Shown: piece after piece, positions 53,248-62,135 of the stretch
Layout: every line of letters starts with the position of its first letter
Numbering within the stretch: the stretch's first letter is position 1
DNA from: Mycolicibacterium stellerae
GTDB taxonomy: Bacteria > Actinomycetota > Actinomycetes > Mycobacteriales > Mycobacteriaceae
Length of the DNA: 64,000 bases
Direction of reading: 5' to 3'
NCBI RefSeq assembly: GCF_003719305.1
Contig: NZ_RARC01000013.1
Span: forward strand, 62,001 to 126,000
The notes under the pieces: generated by a model
Database searches by the model: none
What the model was told of the DNA's origin: nothing
What the model saw: only the letters and a program-made list of their open reading frames with translations
Program-made: the position numbers and the translations under genes

Positions 53248-54030
53248 TTATTGTGCCGTGTTGTCGGCTCTGGCGGAGGGCAAGGTGTCGATTCCGGTGT
53301 CTTTGAGGCGGTAGCTGGAGCCTTTGAGGGTCAGGACGTCGGCGTGGTGCACGATGCGGTCGATCATCGCCGCGGCCACGACCTGGTCGCCGAATACGTC
53401 TCCCCAGCGGGCGAACGGCAGGTTGGAGGTCAGGATCAGCGAGGCGTGTTCGTAGCGGCTGGAGACCAGTTGGAAGAACAAGTTCGCGGCGTCCTGCTCG
53501 AAGGGGATGTAACCGACCTCGTCGACGACGAGCAGGCCGACGCGGCGCAGCTTGGCCAGCTCGGCGGGGAGCCGGCCGGCGTTGTGGGCGGCCTTGAGGC
53601 GGGCGACCCAGTCCACGGCGGTGGCGAACGCGATGCGGTGCCCGGTTTGGGCGGCCTTGACCGCCAGTCCGATGGCAAGGTGCGTCTTGCCGGTTCCGGG
53701 TGGCCCGAGGAGTACGACGTTGGAGGCCTTGCCCAGGAAGGCCCCGGTGCCCAGGTGGGCGATCATGTCCCGGTTCAGTGCTGGTTGGTGATCGAAGTTG
53801 AAGTCCTCCAATGACTTCCGGGTCGGAAACCCTGCCGATCGGATGCGGGTCGCCGCACCAGAGGCTTCGCGGGCCGAGACCTCCCGGGAGAGCACTGCCG
53901 CCAGATACTCTTCATGAGTCCAACCTGCGTCGCGGGCCTGTTCGGCCAGGCGGGCCGCGGACTCGCGGATGCGTGGGGCTTTGAGGGCTTGGGCGTAGTG
54001 CAGGACGGACTTCATCGGATCCTCGGCCAT
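53248..54030 (-). CDS. istB: IstB, IS21-family ATP-binding helper
   Basis: A 260-residue AAA+ ATPase. Walker A is GPPGTGKT at 109-116, Walker B ends in LLVVDEVGY near 160-170, and the sensor segment ILTSNLPF is present. IstB works with the transposase IstA in target selection. It starts 1 base after the istA stop. The frame is complete and looks functional. Confidence 0.93.
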   Translation of the reverse strand: MAEDPMKSVLHYAQALKAPRIRESAARLAEQARDAGWTHEEYLAAVLSREVSAREASGAATRIRSAGFPTRKSLEDFNFDHQPALNRDMIAHLGTGAFLGKASNVVLLGPPGTGKTHLAIGLAVKAAQTGHRIAFATAVDWVARLKAAHNAGRLPAELAKLRRVGLLVVDEVGYIPFEQDAANLFFQLVSSRYEHASLILTSNLPFARWGDVFGDQVVAAAMIDRIVHHADVLTLKGSSYRLKDTGIDTLPSARADNTAQ

Positions 54031-54031
54031 G

Positions 54032-55275
54032 TCAGGCCACCTCACCATCGGAAGTGACTGCGCCGGTGGTGAAGTCGACACCGAAAGCACGGTCGTAATC
54101 TGCGAGGTCGCGGACCAGATGATCGCCGTCGGCCGGCGGTGGACCGGTTTGGAATTGATGACGCAGCACCGCGGCCGTCGTCACGTGGGTGGGGTCGGTC
54201 AGGGTTTGTCGCGCCGCCCAGCAGCGGTCATGAGCCGCCAGCAGGCGCCCCGCCCGAATCACCGTCACTCGGGCCAAGGTGGTGCTCACCTCGACGAGTT
54301 GACCGATCGCTCTCGGATCCACGGAGTAGTCGTTGCCGCCCACCCGCAGGTAGTAGTCGCGTCCCAGCCGCACCGAGGTCATCGTCTCGGTGACTGGTGG
54401 CACCGGTGGCAGGGTCAGCATCTGGGCTCGATCGGCATCGAGGAAGTCGACCGGACGACCATCGAGCACCCGCACCCTTCGAGTGTTGGCAGTCGGAAGC
54501 CATTGACTGAGTTGATCATTGAAGTCCGCAGGTGAGGTGAAGCTGCGTCCGGGAAGGAATGAAGTTTCCAGATACCGGTTGGCTCGCTCGACGATTCCCT
54601 TGGATTCGGGGTCATAGGGTTTCATCTGCACCAGCCGCGACCCCAGCGTGCCCATCAGCGCTGTCACCGGCTCGGTCAACCGACCCCGACGCCCAATCCC
54701 GGCCTCGTTGTCCCACCACAACTCATGCGGCACGGCGGTGAAACTGTGTGAGAGCAGCTGCCACATCCCGGCGACCAGGTCCATGGTCTGGCGCGAGGGC
54801 AGCATCACCGCGGCGATGAACCGGGAGAACGCCGCGACCATCACCAGCACCGGGAGCATCGCCTCCTGGCCGAACCCGACCGGAATCTTGGGCGCCGGGA
54901 ACCACAGATCGCACTGGACTGCTCGCCCCGGCGGATGGGCGAGTCGATCCACCGGATCAGCGGGCAGGTACTCCGGGCGGATCGCCCGGACCCGCTCCCG
55001 AAATCATGAGATCGACCCGGTCCACCCGACCCGCTCGGCGATCACCGTCGCCGGCATCGTGGGATAGGCCGTCAACAGCGCTCGAATCCGCGGTTCCATC
55101 TCGTTGATCGCCGACGGTGATGAGGCTCGCTCATACTTCGGCGGCGCGACACGGTGGCCAACGCACTGGCCACCGTGTCGCGCGCGATGCTCAGCTGCCG
55201 TGCGATAGCCCGCTGCGACAATCCTTCGCTGCGGTGGAGATGCCGGATCAAGGCCCAGTCTTCCAAGGAGATCAC
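54032..55275 (-). pseudogene. istA: IstA transposase, disrupted
   Basis: IS21-type DDE transposase with two lesions. The N-terminal helix-turn-helix (LSQRAIARQLSIARDTVASAL) is in one frame from GTG 55275; near 55150 the reading shifts to a second frame (PPKYERASSP). An in-frame TGA then stands at 55004-55006, where relatives have Trp (IS-stop-FRERVRAIRPEYL). The catalytic core after it is intact, with acidic residues in VQCDLWF, WWDNEAGIG and GIVERANRY. Programmed frameshifting could rescue the first lesion but not the second. Confidence 0.85.
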
Positions 55276-55344
55276 CCATCCAATCTGATTGGGTGGCCTA
55301 CTTTTCACCGTCGCGACTGGCCTAGTTTTCAACCGTCGTCAACA

Positions 55345-55404
55345 CTAGCCTCCTTCGGGAGAATCTGGCTGCGTCATACGCCAGGCAGCCTCGAAGGAGG
55401 CTAG
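55345..55404. repeat. Inverted repeat CTAGCCTCCTTC...GAAGGAGGCTAG abutting the IS
   Basis: A perfect 12-bp inverted repeat with a 36-base loop that itself holds GCTGC/GGCAGC pairing. Its left arm begins exactly at the IS target duplication. It lies 14 bases from the stop of the MIP18-family gene and may be that operon's terminator; the IS appears to have inserted at its edge. Confidence 0.6.
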
Positions 55405-55417
55405 CCTTTCGGTCGAC

Positions 55418-55807
55418 CTACCGAGCGATGCCCGCTGCGGGGGCCACCGCAAGGTTGCGCTCGTTTCGGCGGCGTCTAAGTTCTTCGCGAGCCGTGGTAC
55501 TCATCATCGTCGGAAGCCATTCGCCCGCCGGGTTGACCTCACACCGGGCACTGGTGACGCCCTCGATCGAACCGATTCGTTCCTCGACGGCGCTGACGAT
55601 GTTCCCAACCTGTAGGCAGATCGGGCTGGTGAGTCGGAGAGTGACCGCAACGGCACCCTCATCGATCTCGATCCGCTCCACGAGCCCCATCTCCGGTAAG
55701 GAGATGGGGACACCCGTCGCGATCGAGCAAGGATCAACGACCCGCGCAAGGGCGGCCTCGACCGACTCTCGTAGAACCTTCGGAGTCAACTGCATCTCAC
55801 GGCTCAT
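55418..55807 (-). CDS. MIP18/DUF59 family protein
   Basis: A 129-residue MIP18-family (iron-sulfur assembly or PaaD-like) protein. VDPCSIATGVPISLPEMGLV carries the family's DP-C-S/G pattern, and LTSPICLQV has the second conserved Cys. Such proteins help insert Fe-S clusters, or accompany multicomponent oxygenases in aromatic catabolism. It follows an amidohydrolase by 3 bases, so it is probably the last gene of that operon. Confidence 0.85.
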   Translation of the reverse strand: MSREMQLTPKVLRESVEAALARVVDPCSIATGVPISLPEMGLVERIEIDEGAVAVTLRLTSPICLQVGNIVSAVEERIGSIEGVTSARCEVNPAGEWLPTMMSTTAREELRRRRNERNLAVAPAAGIAR

Positions 55808-55810
55808 GAG

Positions 55811-56884
55811 TTAGGTCACCGCAGTCATGCTGGTCGTGGTAAACGGGGCGTGGATACCCTCGCCCCGACGCTGGTCGAACTCGTCACCACGGATCCGGTC
55901 CAGCCGCTCCTGGAGGTCGAGGTCGATCATACGGGCATAGTTCTCCGCCAAGATCTTTCGCTTACGCTCAGGCGTCAGCTCGGGTGCACCCGATGCGAGC
56001 TGCTCTTGGCTGAACTGGAAATCACGGACGAACGTCTCGATGAAGGGCTGGGGATGAAACGCCATCGCGCCGGTTCCCCAGAGGATCTTGTCGAGGGCTT
56101 GCTCCCCGCCGTAGGTCAGCAGACTAGCTAGAGCTTGGGCGAATAGGGGCTTCTTCAGGCCCAGCAGTGAGGTGGTGATCTCCAAGTTGATGTACACGTT
56201 GTGGAAGCGCGCGACCTGCCAGGCGCTCTCCTCGAGGAAAGCCATGCCGCCGTGTACTACCTCGAAATTCAGGTTCGGAAAGGCGATTGCGGCGCGATCG
56301 ATGTCGTCCACGCGGTAATACTCGAGCGGGGATGGTCCCAGTGGTACCGCTTTGTGAATTGCCACCACCCTGAGGCCGAGCTCTTCGGCCTTGGCGAAGA
56401 ACGGGAATGCCACCTCAGGGTCGTCCATCATCCAGCCCTTGGTTTCCGGAGTCAGCCAGCTCTCCGGGTAGAGCTTGAGCCCAACCGGGTTGAGCTCCTC
56501 GACTTGGCGCTCGAGCTCGTCGAGGCCCTGCTTTCCGGACATCGGATCGACCCCGCAATAGGTGATGAACCGGTCCGGCCAGCGCTTGTTGGCCTCGGCG
56601 GCCTTCTCGTAGGAGCAGAGCCCGTCCTTGAAGGCGAAGATGGGCAGGACATGGTTGACCGCGAGGTCGGTCGAGCTCTCGAGGAAGAGCAGGTTGGTCA
56701 GGTCGTCCATCGACCAGTTGCTGAGGTAGTCCTCTCGGCTGATCATGTAGCCGGGTCGCGTCGCGGCCACCACCGAACCATGTACCACCGCGGCGACGAT
56801 GTCCGCGTACTTCGTCGCGTAGTTGCGTGGATCCAGGTTGTAGGCGTGGACTACCGCGTCGAGGACTGGGATGCCGTCAATCAT
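55811..56884 (-). CDS. Amidohydrolase family protein (decarboxylase/hydrolase-like)
   Basis: A 357-residue amidohydrolase_2-type TIM-barrel protein. VLDAVVHAYN replaces the usual N-terminal HxH with a single His, while VAIHKAVPLGP, FEVVHGGMAFLEE and GTGAMAFHPQP carry the later metal and catalytic positions. Relatives are metal-dependent decarboxylases or lactone hydrolases of aromatic acids. The ATG overlaps the upstream alpha/beta hydrolase stop (ATGA). It is part of an operon with that hydrolase and the MIP18 protein. Confidence 0.87.
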   Translation of the reverse strand: MIDGIPVLDAVVHAYNLDPRNYATKYADIVAAVVHGSVVAATRPGYMISREDYLSNWSMDDLTNLLFLESSTDLAVNHVLPIFAFKDGLCSYEKAAEANKRWPDRFITYCGVDPMSGKQGLDELERQVEELNPVGLKLYPESWLTPETKGWMMDDPEVAFPFFAKAEELGLRVVAIHKAVPLGPSPLEYYRVDDIDRAAIAFPNLNFEVVHGGMAFLEESAWQVARFHNVYINLEITTSLLGLKKPLFAQALASLLTYGGEQALDKILWGTGAMAFHPQPFIETFVRDFQFSQEQLASGAPELTPERKRKILAENYARMIDLDLQERLDRIRGDEFDQRRGEGIHAPFTTTSMTAVT

Positions 56885-57801
56885 TTCGGGTTCCTTTCGG
56901 CGAAGAATTCTTGGACCGCGGTCAGGACGCGCTCGGGGCGTTCGATGTTGGCGCAGTGCCCGCAGTCGGGGATCTCGACGAGGCGCGAGTCGGGGATCCG
57001 TTCGGCCAGCACGCGGGCGTAGCCCGGTTCGCGCAGTCGGTCCTCCAGCCCGGCGATCAACAGCGTCGGCACCTTCAGGTTCTCGTACACGGTCGTATCG
57101 GGCTGCCCAAAGTCGCTGCGGGCTGGGATGAGCGGCGACTTGAAGCGCGCCGCGGCAACCGACTCCCATGCACCGGGGGCGATGCTCATCTCGTAGCGGC
57201 GCCTGACGTACTCGGTGTCGGTGTGCCAGACGTCGTCGACGAAGAGCGCCGATACCAGACCACTCATCGACTCCATCGTGCAGTCGAACTCCAGTGTCTT
57301 GCGACGGTACTCGTTGTCAGGGACGAAGCCGGCGCCGCTGATCACCACGATCCGGTCGGCCGGTAGACGTGCTGGGTTGGCCGCCACCTCTTGAGTGAGC
57401 CACGTTGCACCCATCGAGTTGCCCAGGAAGTCGGCCCTGTCGATCGCCATCACTGCGAGGAAGCGTCGCATGTGGGAGAGCATCCGCGCCCGCTTCCCGC
57501 CGAAGTCGTGAATCTTGTCGGTCTTGCCGAAACCGAGCCAGTCGGGCGCGATCACCCGATGGTGCTCGGCCAGGCCGGGAAGGATGTACTCCCAGCTGAA
57601 CTCCGCGCAGCCGCCGTACTCACCGCTGTGCAGGAGCACCAGGGGTGGTCCGTCACCGGCTTCCAAATAATGGGTTCGGATCCCGTCTACTTCGATGAAC
57701 CGGCTGTTCCACATGGGCGTGGGCGGGACGGGAACCCTATTCCCGCCGGCCGGGGCCCCAGCTGCCGGGTCCCTCTCGGCCAGGTCAGGTGGCTGCGACA
57801 T
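56881..57801 (-). CDS. Meta-cleavage product hydrolase-like alpha/beta hydrolase (HsaD/BphD type)
   Basis: A 306-residue serine hydrolase. LLHSGEYGGCAEFSWEY near 56-72 is the oxyanion segment typical of C-C bond hydrolases. The triad fits Ser129 (GNSMG), Asp254 (GLEDRL) and His282 (CGHCANIE). In known pathways such an enzyme cleaves the ring-opened product of an extradiol dioxygenase, of which two are encoded in this window. The ATG at 57801 has AGGAGAATAGGAAG upstream; the N-terminal 30 residues are Pro-rich. Confidence 0.87.
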   Translation of the reverse strand: MSQPPDLAERDPAAGAPAGGNRVPVPPTPMWNSRFIEVDGIRTHYLEAGDGPPLVLLHSGEYGGCAEFSWEYILPGLAEHHRVIAPDWLGFGKTDKIHDFGGKRARMLSHMRRFLAVMAIDRADFLGNSMGATWLTQEVAANPARLPADRIVVISGAGFVPDNEYRRKTLEFDCTMESMSGLVSALFVDDVWHTDTEYVRRRYEMSIAPGAWESVAAARFKSPLIPARSDFGQPDTTVYENLKVPTLLIAGLEDRLREPGYARVLAERIPDSRLVEIPDCGHCANIERPERVLTAVQEFFAERNPK

Positions 57802-58330
57802 CTTCCTATTCTCCTCTTGGTCGTTTCCTGTTTGATGCGGCGTTCTCATGGGTGTGTGCGATGAGTCGGGCTGATCGCGGCCTCGGCCGGTCTACCACTT
57901 GCTGACCGGTGGCAAGGCTTTCATCCTCCAGCCCGCTCCCGTATCCCCGGAGGGACGTGCCCTCCGCCTGCACAAGAGATGCACGCGGGCCTTGATGGGC
58001 GAGTTCGACTGCCCCCGCCAACCGGAGGAGCCAGCGCCGATGATCAGCACGGGCGTCTCGAGCGCCGCCGCGACGGCATCTGTGGTGATACGTGATTGCC
58101 GTTCTGGCGCAGTGAAATCGGTGCCCAGGCGGCTCGACGCCGGGTCTCACGAACTGTCCGACGCTCGGTGGCCACGTGAGTAGGGCTCCGCTGATGGCCG
58201 ACCGACGATGTCGATGACACACGGGAACTTTGGCACCTAGAAGACTCGAAAAGCGCTGAAGTACTTGAACTTTCGGCCCGCTTCGGGATGCGTCGGTCGC
58301 ACTCGGGCTGGAACGGGGGCATTGGTCCGG
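57802..58330. other. 529-bp gap with a duplicated gene fragment
   Basis: No intact gene. It carries a short decayed copy of the start of the FAD monooxygenase gene at 61226 (annotated separately). The rest is unrecognised and separates the hydrolase operon from the P450. Confidence 0.55.
57965..58067 (-). pseudogene. Fragment of FAD monooxygenase N-terminus
   Basis: Reads LETPVLIIGAGSSG and then, after a frameshift, LAGAVELAHQG, against LETPVLIVGAGPSGLAAACELAHQG in the intact gene on the same strand. 25 bases (58042-58066) are identical to 61200-61224. It is a truncated, frameshifted copy, either from duplication or from replacement of an older relative. Confidence 0.7.
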
Positions 58331-59521
58331 TCAGCTCACGAGCTTGACCCGCATGGATGTGAGTCCGCGCAGCAGCTGGTTGGTCGAGCGGACGAGATCG
58401 GAGATCTCGAAGCGCTCGACGCGGGCGCTCAGCGCTTCGAACAGCGCGCGCATTTCCAGACGGGCCAGGTTCGATCCCAGGCAGGTGTGCGGTCCGAACC
58501 CGAAGGCAACGTGTTCGGAGACGCGCGGTCGCCGAACGTCGAAGCGCGTCGGGTCCTCCCAGCGGCGCTCGTCACGATTGGCGGACCCGAAGAGCAACAT
58601 CACCCGCGTACCTTCGGGAATGGTGATGTCGCCCACGGCATAGTCGCGGGTGGCCAGACGGCTGAAGCGTTGAAGCGGCGACTCGAGCCGCAGTGCCTCG
58701 TTCACCGCATTGGGGATGAGGCTCGGGTCCTCGCGGATGAGATCCCACTGTTCCGGGTGTTGCCCGAATAGCATCATCGCGCTGCTGATGCCGTTGATGG
58801 TGGTGTCCAGGCTCGGAGCCAGATAGGCCGACATCATGCCAGCACACGATGAGCGGTCGATCTCGCCGCGGTCGGCCGCGTCGTAGATCGCCTGCGCCCA
58901 TCCGCCGGGGCGCAGGTTTGGCGGGACTGCCTCCTCCTCCTGGTAGCGGAGCATATCCATCAGTGTGGGGAACGCCGCCCGCGAGGCCGGATTGTCCGGT
59001 CCCGCGCCCTGGAAGAGCGCCGATGCCCAGTCGAGCATGCGCTCGCGCCCGGTCTCCGGAATGCCGACCAGCCGGGAGATGACGGTGAGCGGGAGGTGGT
59101 AGGCAAAGTCGGTGACTCCGTCGAACTCGCCGGCCTCGACCAAGCGGTCGACGACGGCCTGGGCTTCCTGGTTGAGGATGTCCGCGAGATTCCGGACTGT
59201 GTCCGGTCCGATCGGGTGGCGGATGACGCGCCGGATGGCGGTGTGCTGCGGCGGATCGGTGCAGATGATCGCCCTACCGCGCATCGCGGCATTGACGGTG
59301 TCGTTGAACATGACCCCGCTCGCGGAGGAGAAGGAATCCGGATCGCGGGCGATGGTCCGCAGCTGTTCATAACGCGGGATCGCAAAGAGGCCGAGCTTGT
59401 TGAGCCAGACGGCCGGTCCGCCGGCACGCAACTCTTCGTACAACGGATATGGATCGAGCAGAGCGTCGAGAGCAAAGAGATCGACGTCGGACTCGGGGAC
59501 ATCGAGCATGGTCTTATTCAT
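58331..59521 (-). CDS. Cytochrome P450, second
   Basis: A 396-residue P450. Heme loop FGFGPHTCLGSNLAR with Cys347, ExxR in EALRLE, and an I-helix reading YLAPSLDTTING, where the usual small Gly before the acid-Thr pair is altered (A-P-S-L-D-T-T). Asp-Thr-Thr is kept, so it may still activate oxygen. ATG at 59521 has AGGAG upstream. Its start overlaps the stop of the FAD monooxygenase by 8 bases. No dedicated ferredoxin is adjacent; the pair at 35348-36942 could serve it. Confidence 0.92.
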   Translation of the reverse strand: MNKTMLDVPESDVDLFALDALLDPYPLYEELRAGGPAVWLNKLGLFAIPRYEQLRTIARDPDSFSSASGVMFNDTVNAAMRGRAIICTDPPQHTAIRRVIRHPIGPDTVRNLADILNQEAQAVVDRLVEAGEFDGVTDFAYHLPLTVISRLVGIPETGRERMLDWASALFQGAGPDNPASRAAFPTLMDMLRYQEEEAVPPNLRPGGWAQAIYDAADRGEIDRSSCAGMMSAYLAPSLDTTINGISSAMMLFGQHPEQWDLIREDPSLIPNAVNEALRLESPLQRFSRLATRDYAVGDITIPEGTRVMLLFGSANRDERRWEDPTRFDVRRPRVSEHVAFGFGPHTCLGSNLARLEMRALFEALSARVERFEISDLVRSTNQLLRGLTSMRVKLVS

Positions 59522-61226
59522 GAATTCCACTCCTGGTGTGATTTGACATGTCGGTATGAGCGGCGTTCTGCGTCGCCCCGGTCCTTCGCTGCAACATTGG
59601 TGAGTTCATGTCTGCGGGATCACGAGAACGAACTCCGGCATGTATTTCTTGGTATGTGGCGGTTGGCCACATTGCGGTGATGATTGCGGTTTGGTCGATG
59701 TGGTTGCCGTGCCAGGCGATGTGTTGGTCAGGTCGTATGAGTAGCCAGTCGTATGGGGCGGGCAGGGTTGTTGGCCTTTCGACGATGTCGAGGGGAAGGT
59801 TGAATGTGTGGGCTTGGTTGCGGGTTGCGATGGCGGCGGGGGAGTGTGGTTCGGGGCCTAGCAGTGTGAATCCGCGTCCGAGTGCGTCGAATAGGGGTCG
59901 TTGTTGATCGTCTAGGCAGTGGGGGAGTCGGCTGCCGACTTCGGTGTTGGGTGTGTAGTGGTCGAGGTCGGTTGGGACAGCGGACTTTTGGTTGGCCTGG
60001 TGGACGGTCGTGTCGGGGCTGGGTTGGCCGTACGTGTATCCCAGAACGAGTCCTGCGCTGTGGAATTCACTGAACTTGGATCGTTGGATGTGTTCGGCGA
60101 GCGTCACTCGGTTGGTTCCTTGGGCGGCCTGGCGCGCGAAGTCGCCTGGCAAACCGCCCATGTTTTGGCGGGCCGCGGCGATGGTGATCTGCGCGATCGG
60201 TTTTCGTTCCTGCTCGTAGGTGTTAAGCAGCCCTGGATCGGCCCAGCCGGCGAGCACTCCTGCCAGTTTCCAGGACAGGTTGACCGCATCTCCGATGCAG
60301 GTGTTGTAGCCGTGGCCGCCGAAGGGTGGGTTTTGGTGTGCAGCTTCGCCGACGAGGAAGACCCTGTCTTTTCGGTAGCTGTCGGCGACTGTCATTCGCG
60401 CGTTCCATGAATCGGTGGACAGGACATGGTGGGGGAAGGGCCCTCCAACGAGGTTTTCGAGCAGTCGTGAGACGTGAGCCCGGCCTTGTTCTGCGTCGAC
60501 GCCCGGCATGATCGCCCACCAGGTGCCATCGAGATCGAGGCGGCCGATCAACCCCGAGGTCCGCTCGTTGACGATCCAGTACTGCACCGCATCGCCGAGG
60601 TCGGTGCGCAGCTGGGGGGCGTGGAACACCGCGTTGAAGTTCGGTCGCGGATCGGATTCGCCCCGCAGCTCTATTCCGGTTGACTGGCGCGTCGGACTTG
60701 ACGGGCCGTCGCATCCCAGAACGTAGTCGGCCTGGACTGTGATGGACCGCTGACCATCGTCGAGCCGGGCAGTGACGCGATCGGACTGTGAGGTGTCCAA
60801 ATCGATGAGGCGGGCACCCCACAGGAAGTCGACGAGGGGGTTGGTGGCCAGGTGGGCGCGCAAGACCTCTTCGACCAGCGGTTGGGGTATCTGCTGCCCG
60901 ACTTCGGGCGAGGCAGCGGTACTGCAGAGTCCAAAGCAGTCGGTGAACTCGGTGATGGCGTGGCCGGTGAGCGCATCGGCGAACACGACCCGATCCGACC
61001 AGTTGGGATTGAGGGGAGCCGCCTCGCGGATGGCGGTGGCGATTCCCCAGCGGCGGAACAGTTCCATCGTCCGTATCGAGGTGGTCTTGGCGCGCGGCCG
61101 GCCCACCGAGACCGAGGTGCGGGGTTCGGCGACCAGGCAGGCCACCCCCTGATGAGCGAGTTCGCACGCCGCCGCCAGGCCAGAGGGGCCAGCGCCGACG
61201 ATCAGCACGGGCGTCTCGAGCGCCAT
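59514..61226 (-). CDS. FAD-dependent aromatic monooxygenase, second
   Basis: A 570-residue class A flavoprotein monooxygenase: FAD motif LIVGAGPSGLAAACE near 8-22, GCDGPSSP near 171, second FAD motif FLVGEAAHQNPPFGGHG near 290-306 (GE in place of GD, as in the monooxygenase at 30604), and the C-terminal thioredoxin-like domain. The second half of the gene (3' of about 60250) is visibly less G-C-rich than the first half, with a different codon choice, hinting at a recombinant origin. It is transcribed with the P450 and divergently from the IclR gene. Confidence 0.9.
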   Translation of the reverse strand: MALETPVLIVGAGPSGLAAACELAHQGVACLVAEPRTSVSVGRPRAKTTSIRTMELFRRWGIATAIREAAPLNPNWSDRVVFADALTGHAITEFTDCFGLCSTAASPEVGQQIPQPLVEEVLRAHLATNPLVDFLWGARLIDLDTSQSDRVTARLDDGQRSITVQADYVLGCDGPSSPTRQSTGIELRGESDPRPNFNAVFHAPQLRTDLGDAVQYWIVNERTSGLIGRLDLDGTWWAIMPGVDAEQGRAHVSRLLENLVGGPFPHHVLSTDSWNARMTVADSYRKDRVFLVGEAAHQNPPFGGHGYNTCIGDAVNLSWKLAGVLAGWADPGLLNTYEQERKPIAQITIAAARQNMGGLPGDFARQAAQGTNRVTLAEHIQRSKFSEFHSAGLVLGYTYGQPSPDTTVHQANQKSAVPTDLDHYTPNTEVGSRLPHCLDDQQRPLFDALGRGFTLLGPEPHSPAAIATRNQAHTFNLPLDIVERPTTLPAPYDWLLIRPDQHIAWHGNHIDQTAIITAMWPTATYQEIHAGVRSRDPADMNSPMLQRRTGATQNAAHTDMSNHTRSGIHE

Positions 61227-61302
61227 CTGTGTGTCCTCTACGGTCGTCGGGTGTTATAGCCGTCACAGCATCGCCGTCCTGACCATGGGTGCGGGGGTGT
61301 GA

Positions 61303-61317
61303 TTTCATTGGTTGAAA
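61303..61317. promoter_or_regulatory. Candidate IclR operator
   Basis: TTTCA-TTGGT-TGAAA, a 5-bp inverted repeat with a 5-base spacer in the gap between the FAD monooxygenase and IclR genes. Ligand assignment is by position only. Confidence 0.4.
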
Positions 61318-61355
61318 CGACGAATCCGTCTGGCATCGGTGCGACAGGAGATGCA

Positions 61356-62135
61356 ATGGCCCGCGGTGAGGCCCACGAGTCGGTAGTGGACCGAGTTTTC
61401 CGCGTCCTCGGTGCCTTCGACGTCCCAGGAGAAGAACTCGGTCTCGCGAACATCGCGGTCCGCGCAGCCCTCCCCAAACCAACCGCCCATCGGCTAGCCA
61501 GCGCACTGGTATCCCTCGGCGCACTCGAGAAGCGCGATGACGGCCGTTACGTGCTGGGCTTGCGCCTTCTCGAGCTGGCAGCATTGGCCCCCCGCGTATA
61601 CGAGCTGCGGACGATCGCCATGCCGTACATGGAGGATCTGCACGCCGTGACGCGACAACACGTCATGCTTGCCGTCCGCGAAGGGGATCGGGCCGTGATG
61701 GTGGAGCGGCTATCTGCCCGCGGCTCCGGCGCGGTGCTTTACCACGTCGGGGGTTCGATGCCGTTGCACTCAACCGGGGTCGGACGCGTCCTGTTGGCTC
61801 ACGCTCCGCGAGACTTGCAGGAGGAGATTCTGGCGCGCACGTTGGTCCTTGAGCCAGAGCGAACCCCGTTGCCCGCAAGGGAACTGCGGGCGGCACTGGC
61901 GGTCATACGACGAGATAACTTGGCTGTGGTACACAGAACCTTCACGAACGAGTTCCTGGACACGATGAGCTCGGTGGCGGCCCCAATCCGGGCGGCTGGG
62001 GGCGAAGTCGTCGCCGCTCTGTCGGTGATCACTTGGGCGCACGAGGTTGCCGCCGGCGAACTTCGCGCAGCCCTGCTCACCGTGGCGCGCGCAATCTCGC
62101 GACAGCTCGTCGCCGGCGCACACCCTCGAACCTAA
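61356..62135 (+). CDS. IclR family transcriptional regulator
   Basis: A 259-residue IclR-type regulator: N-terminal winged helix (VVDRVFRVLGAFD, then LPKPTAHRLASALVSLGALE) and an effector domain with PYMEDLHAVTRQHVML and the C-terminal APIRAAGGEVVAALSV. The ATG at 61356 has CAGGAG upstream; GTG at 61299 would add unconserved residues. It is divergent from the FAD monooxygenase/P450 operon, which it probably controls, with an aromatic effector as is common in this family. Confidence 0.9.
   Translation: MARGEAHESVVDRVFRVLGAFDVPGEELGLANIAVRAALPKPTAHRLASALVSLGALEKRDDGRYVLGLRLLELAALAPRVYELRTIAMPYMEDLHAVTRQHVMLAVREGDRAVMVERLSARGSGAVLYHVGGSMPLHSTGVGRVLLAHAPRDLQEEILARTLVLEPERTPLPARELRAALAVIRRDNLAVVHRTFTNEFLDTMSSVAAPIRAAGGEVVAALSVITWAHEVAAGELRAALLTVARAISRQLVAGAHPRT

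Larger units (their letters stand above)
53185..55344. mobile_element. IS21-family insertion sequence
   Basis: A 2160-bp element with the istA-istB pair on the minus strand. Terminal inverted repeats TGTTGACGACGGT (53185-53197) and ACCGTCGTCAACA (55332-55344) match exactly. Subterminal repeats of the GACGGTTGAAAACTAGGCCA type occur near the left end (53216-53236) and twice near the right end (55294-55338), as expected for IS21 transposase sites. It is flanked by a 5-bp direct repeat CTAGC. istB is intact, istA is broken, so the copy is probably immobile on its own. Confidence 0.92.

Noticed and set aside
57806..58222. Minus-strand frame of about 138 codons next to the hydrolase
   Set aside because: It mixes frames around the monooxygenase fragment; only the short similarity to the intact gene's N-terminus is meaningful.
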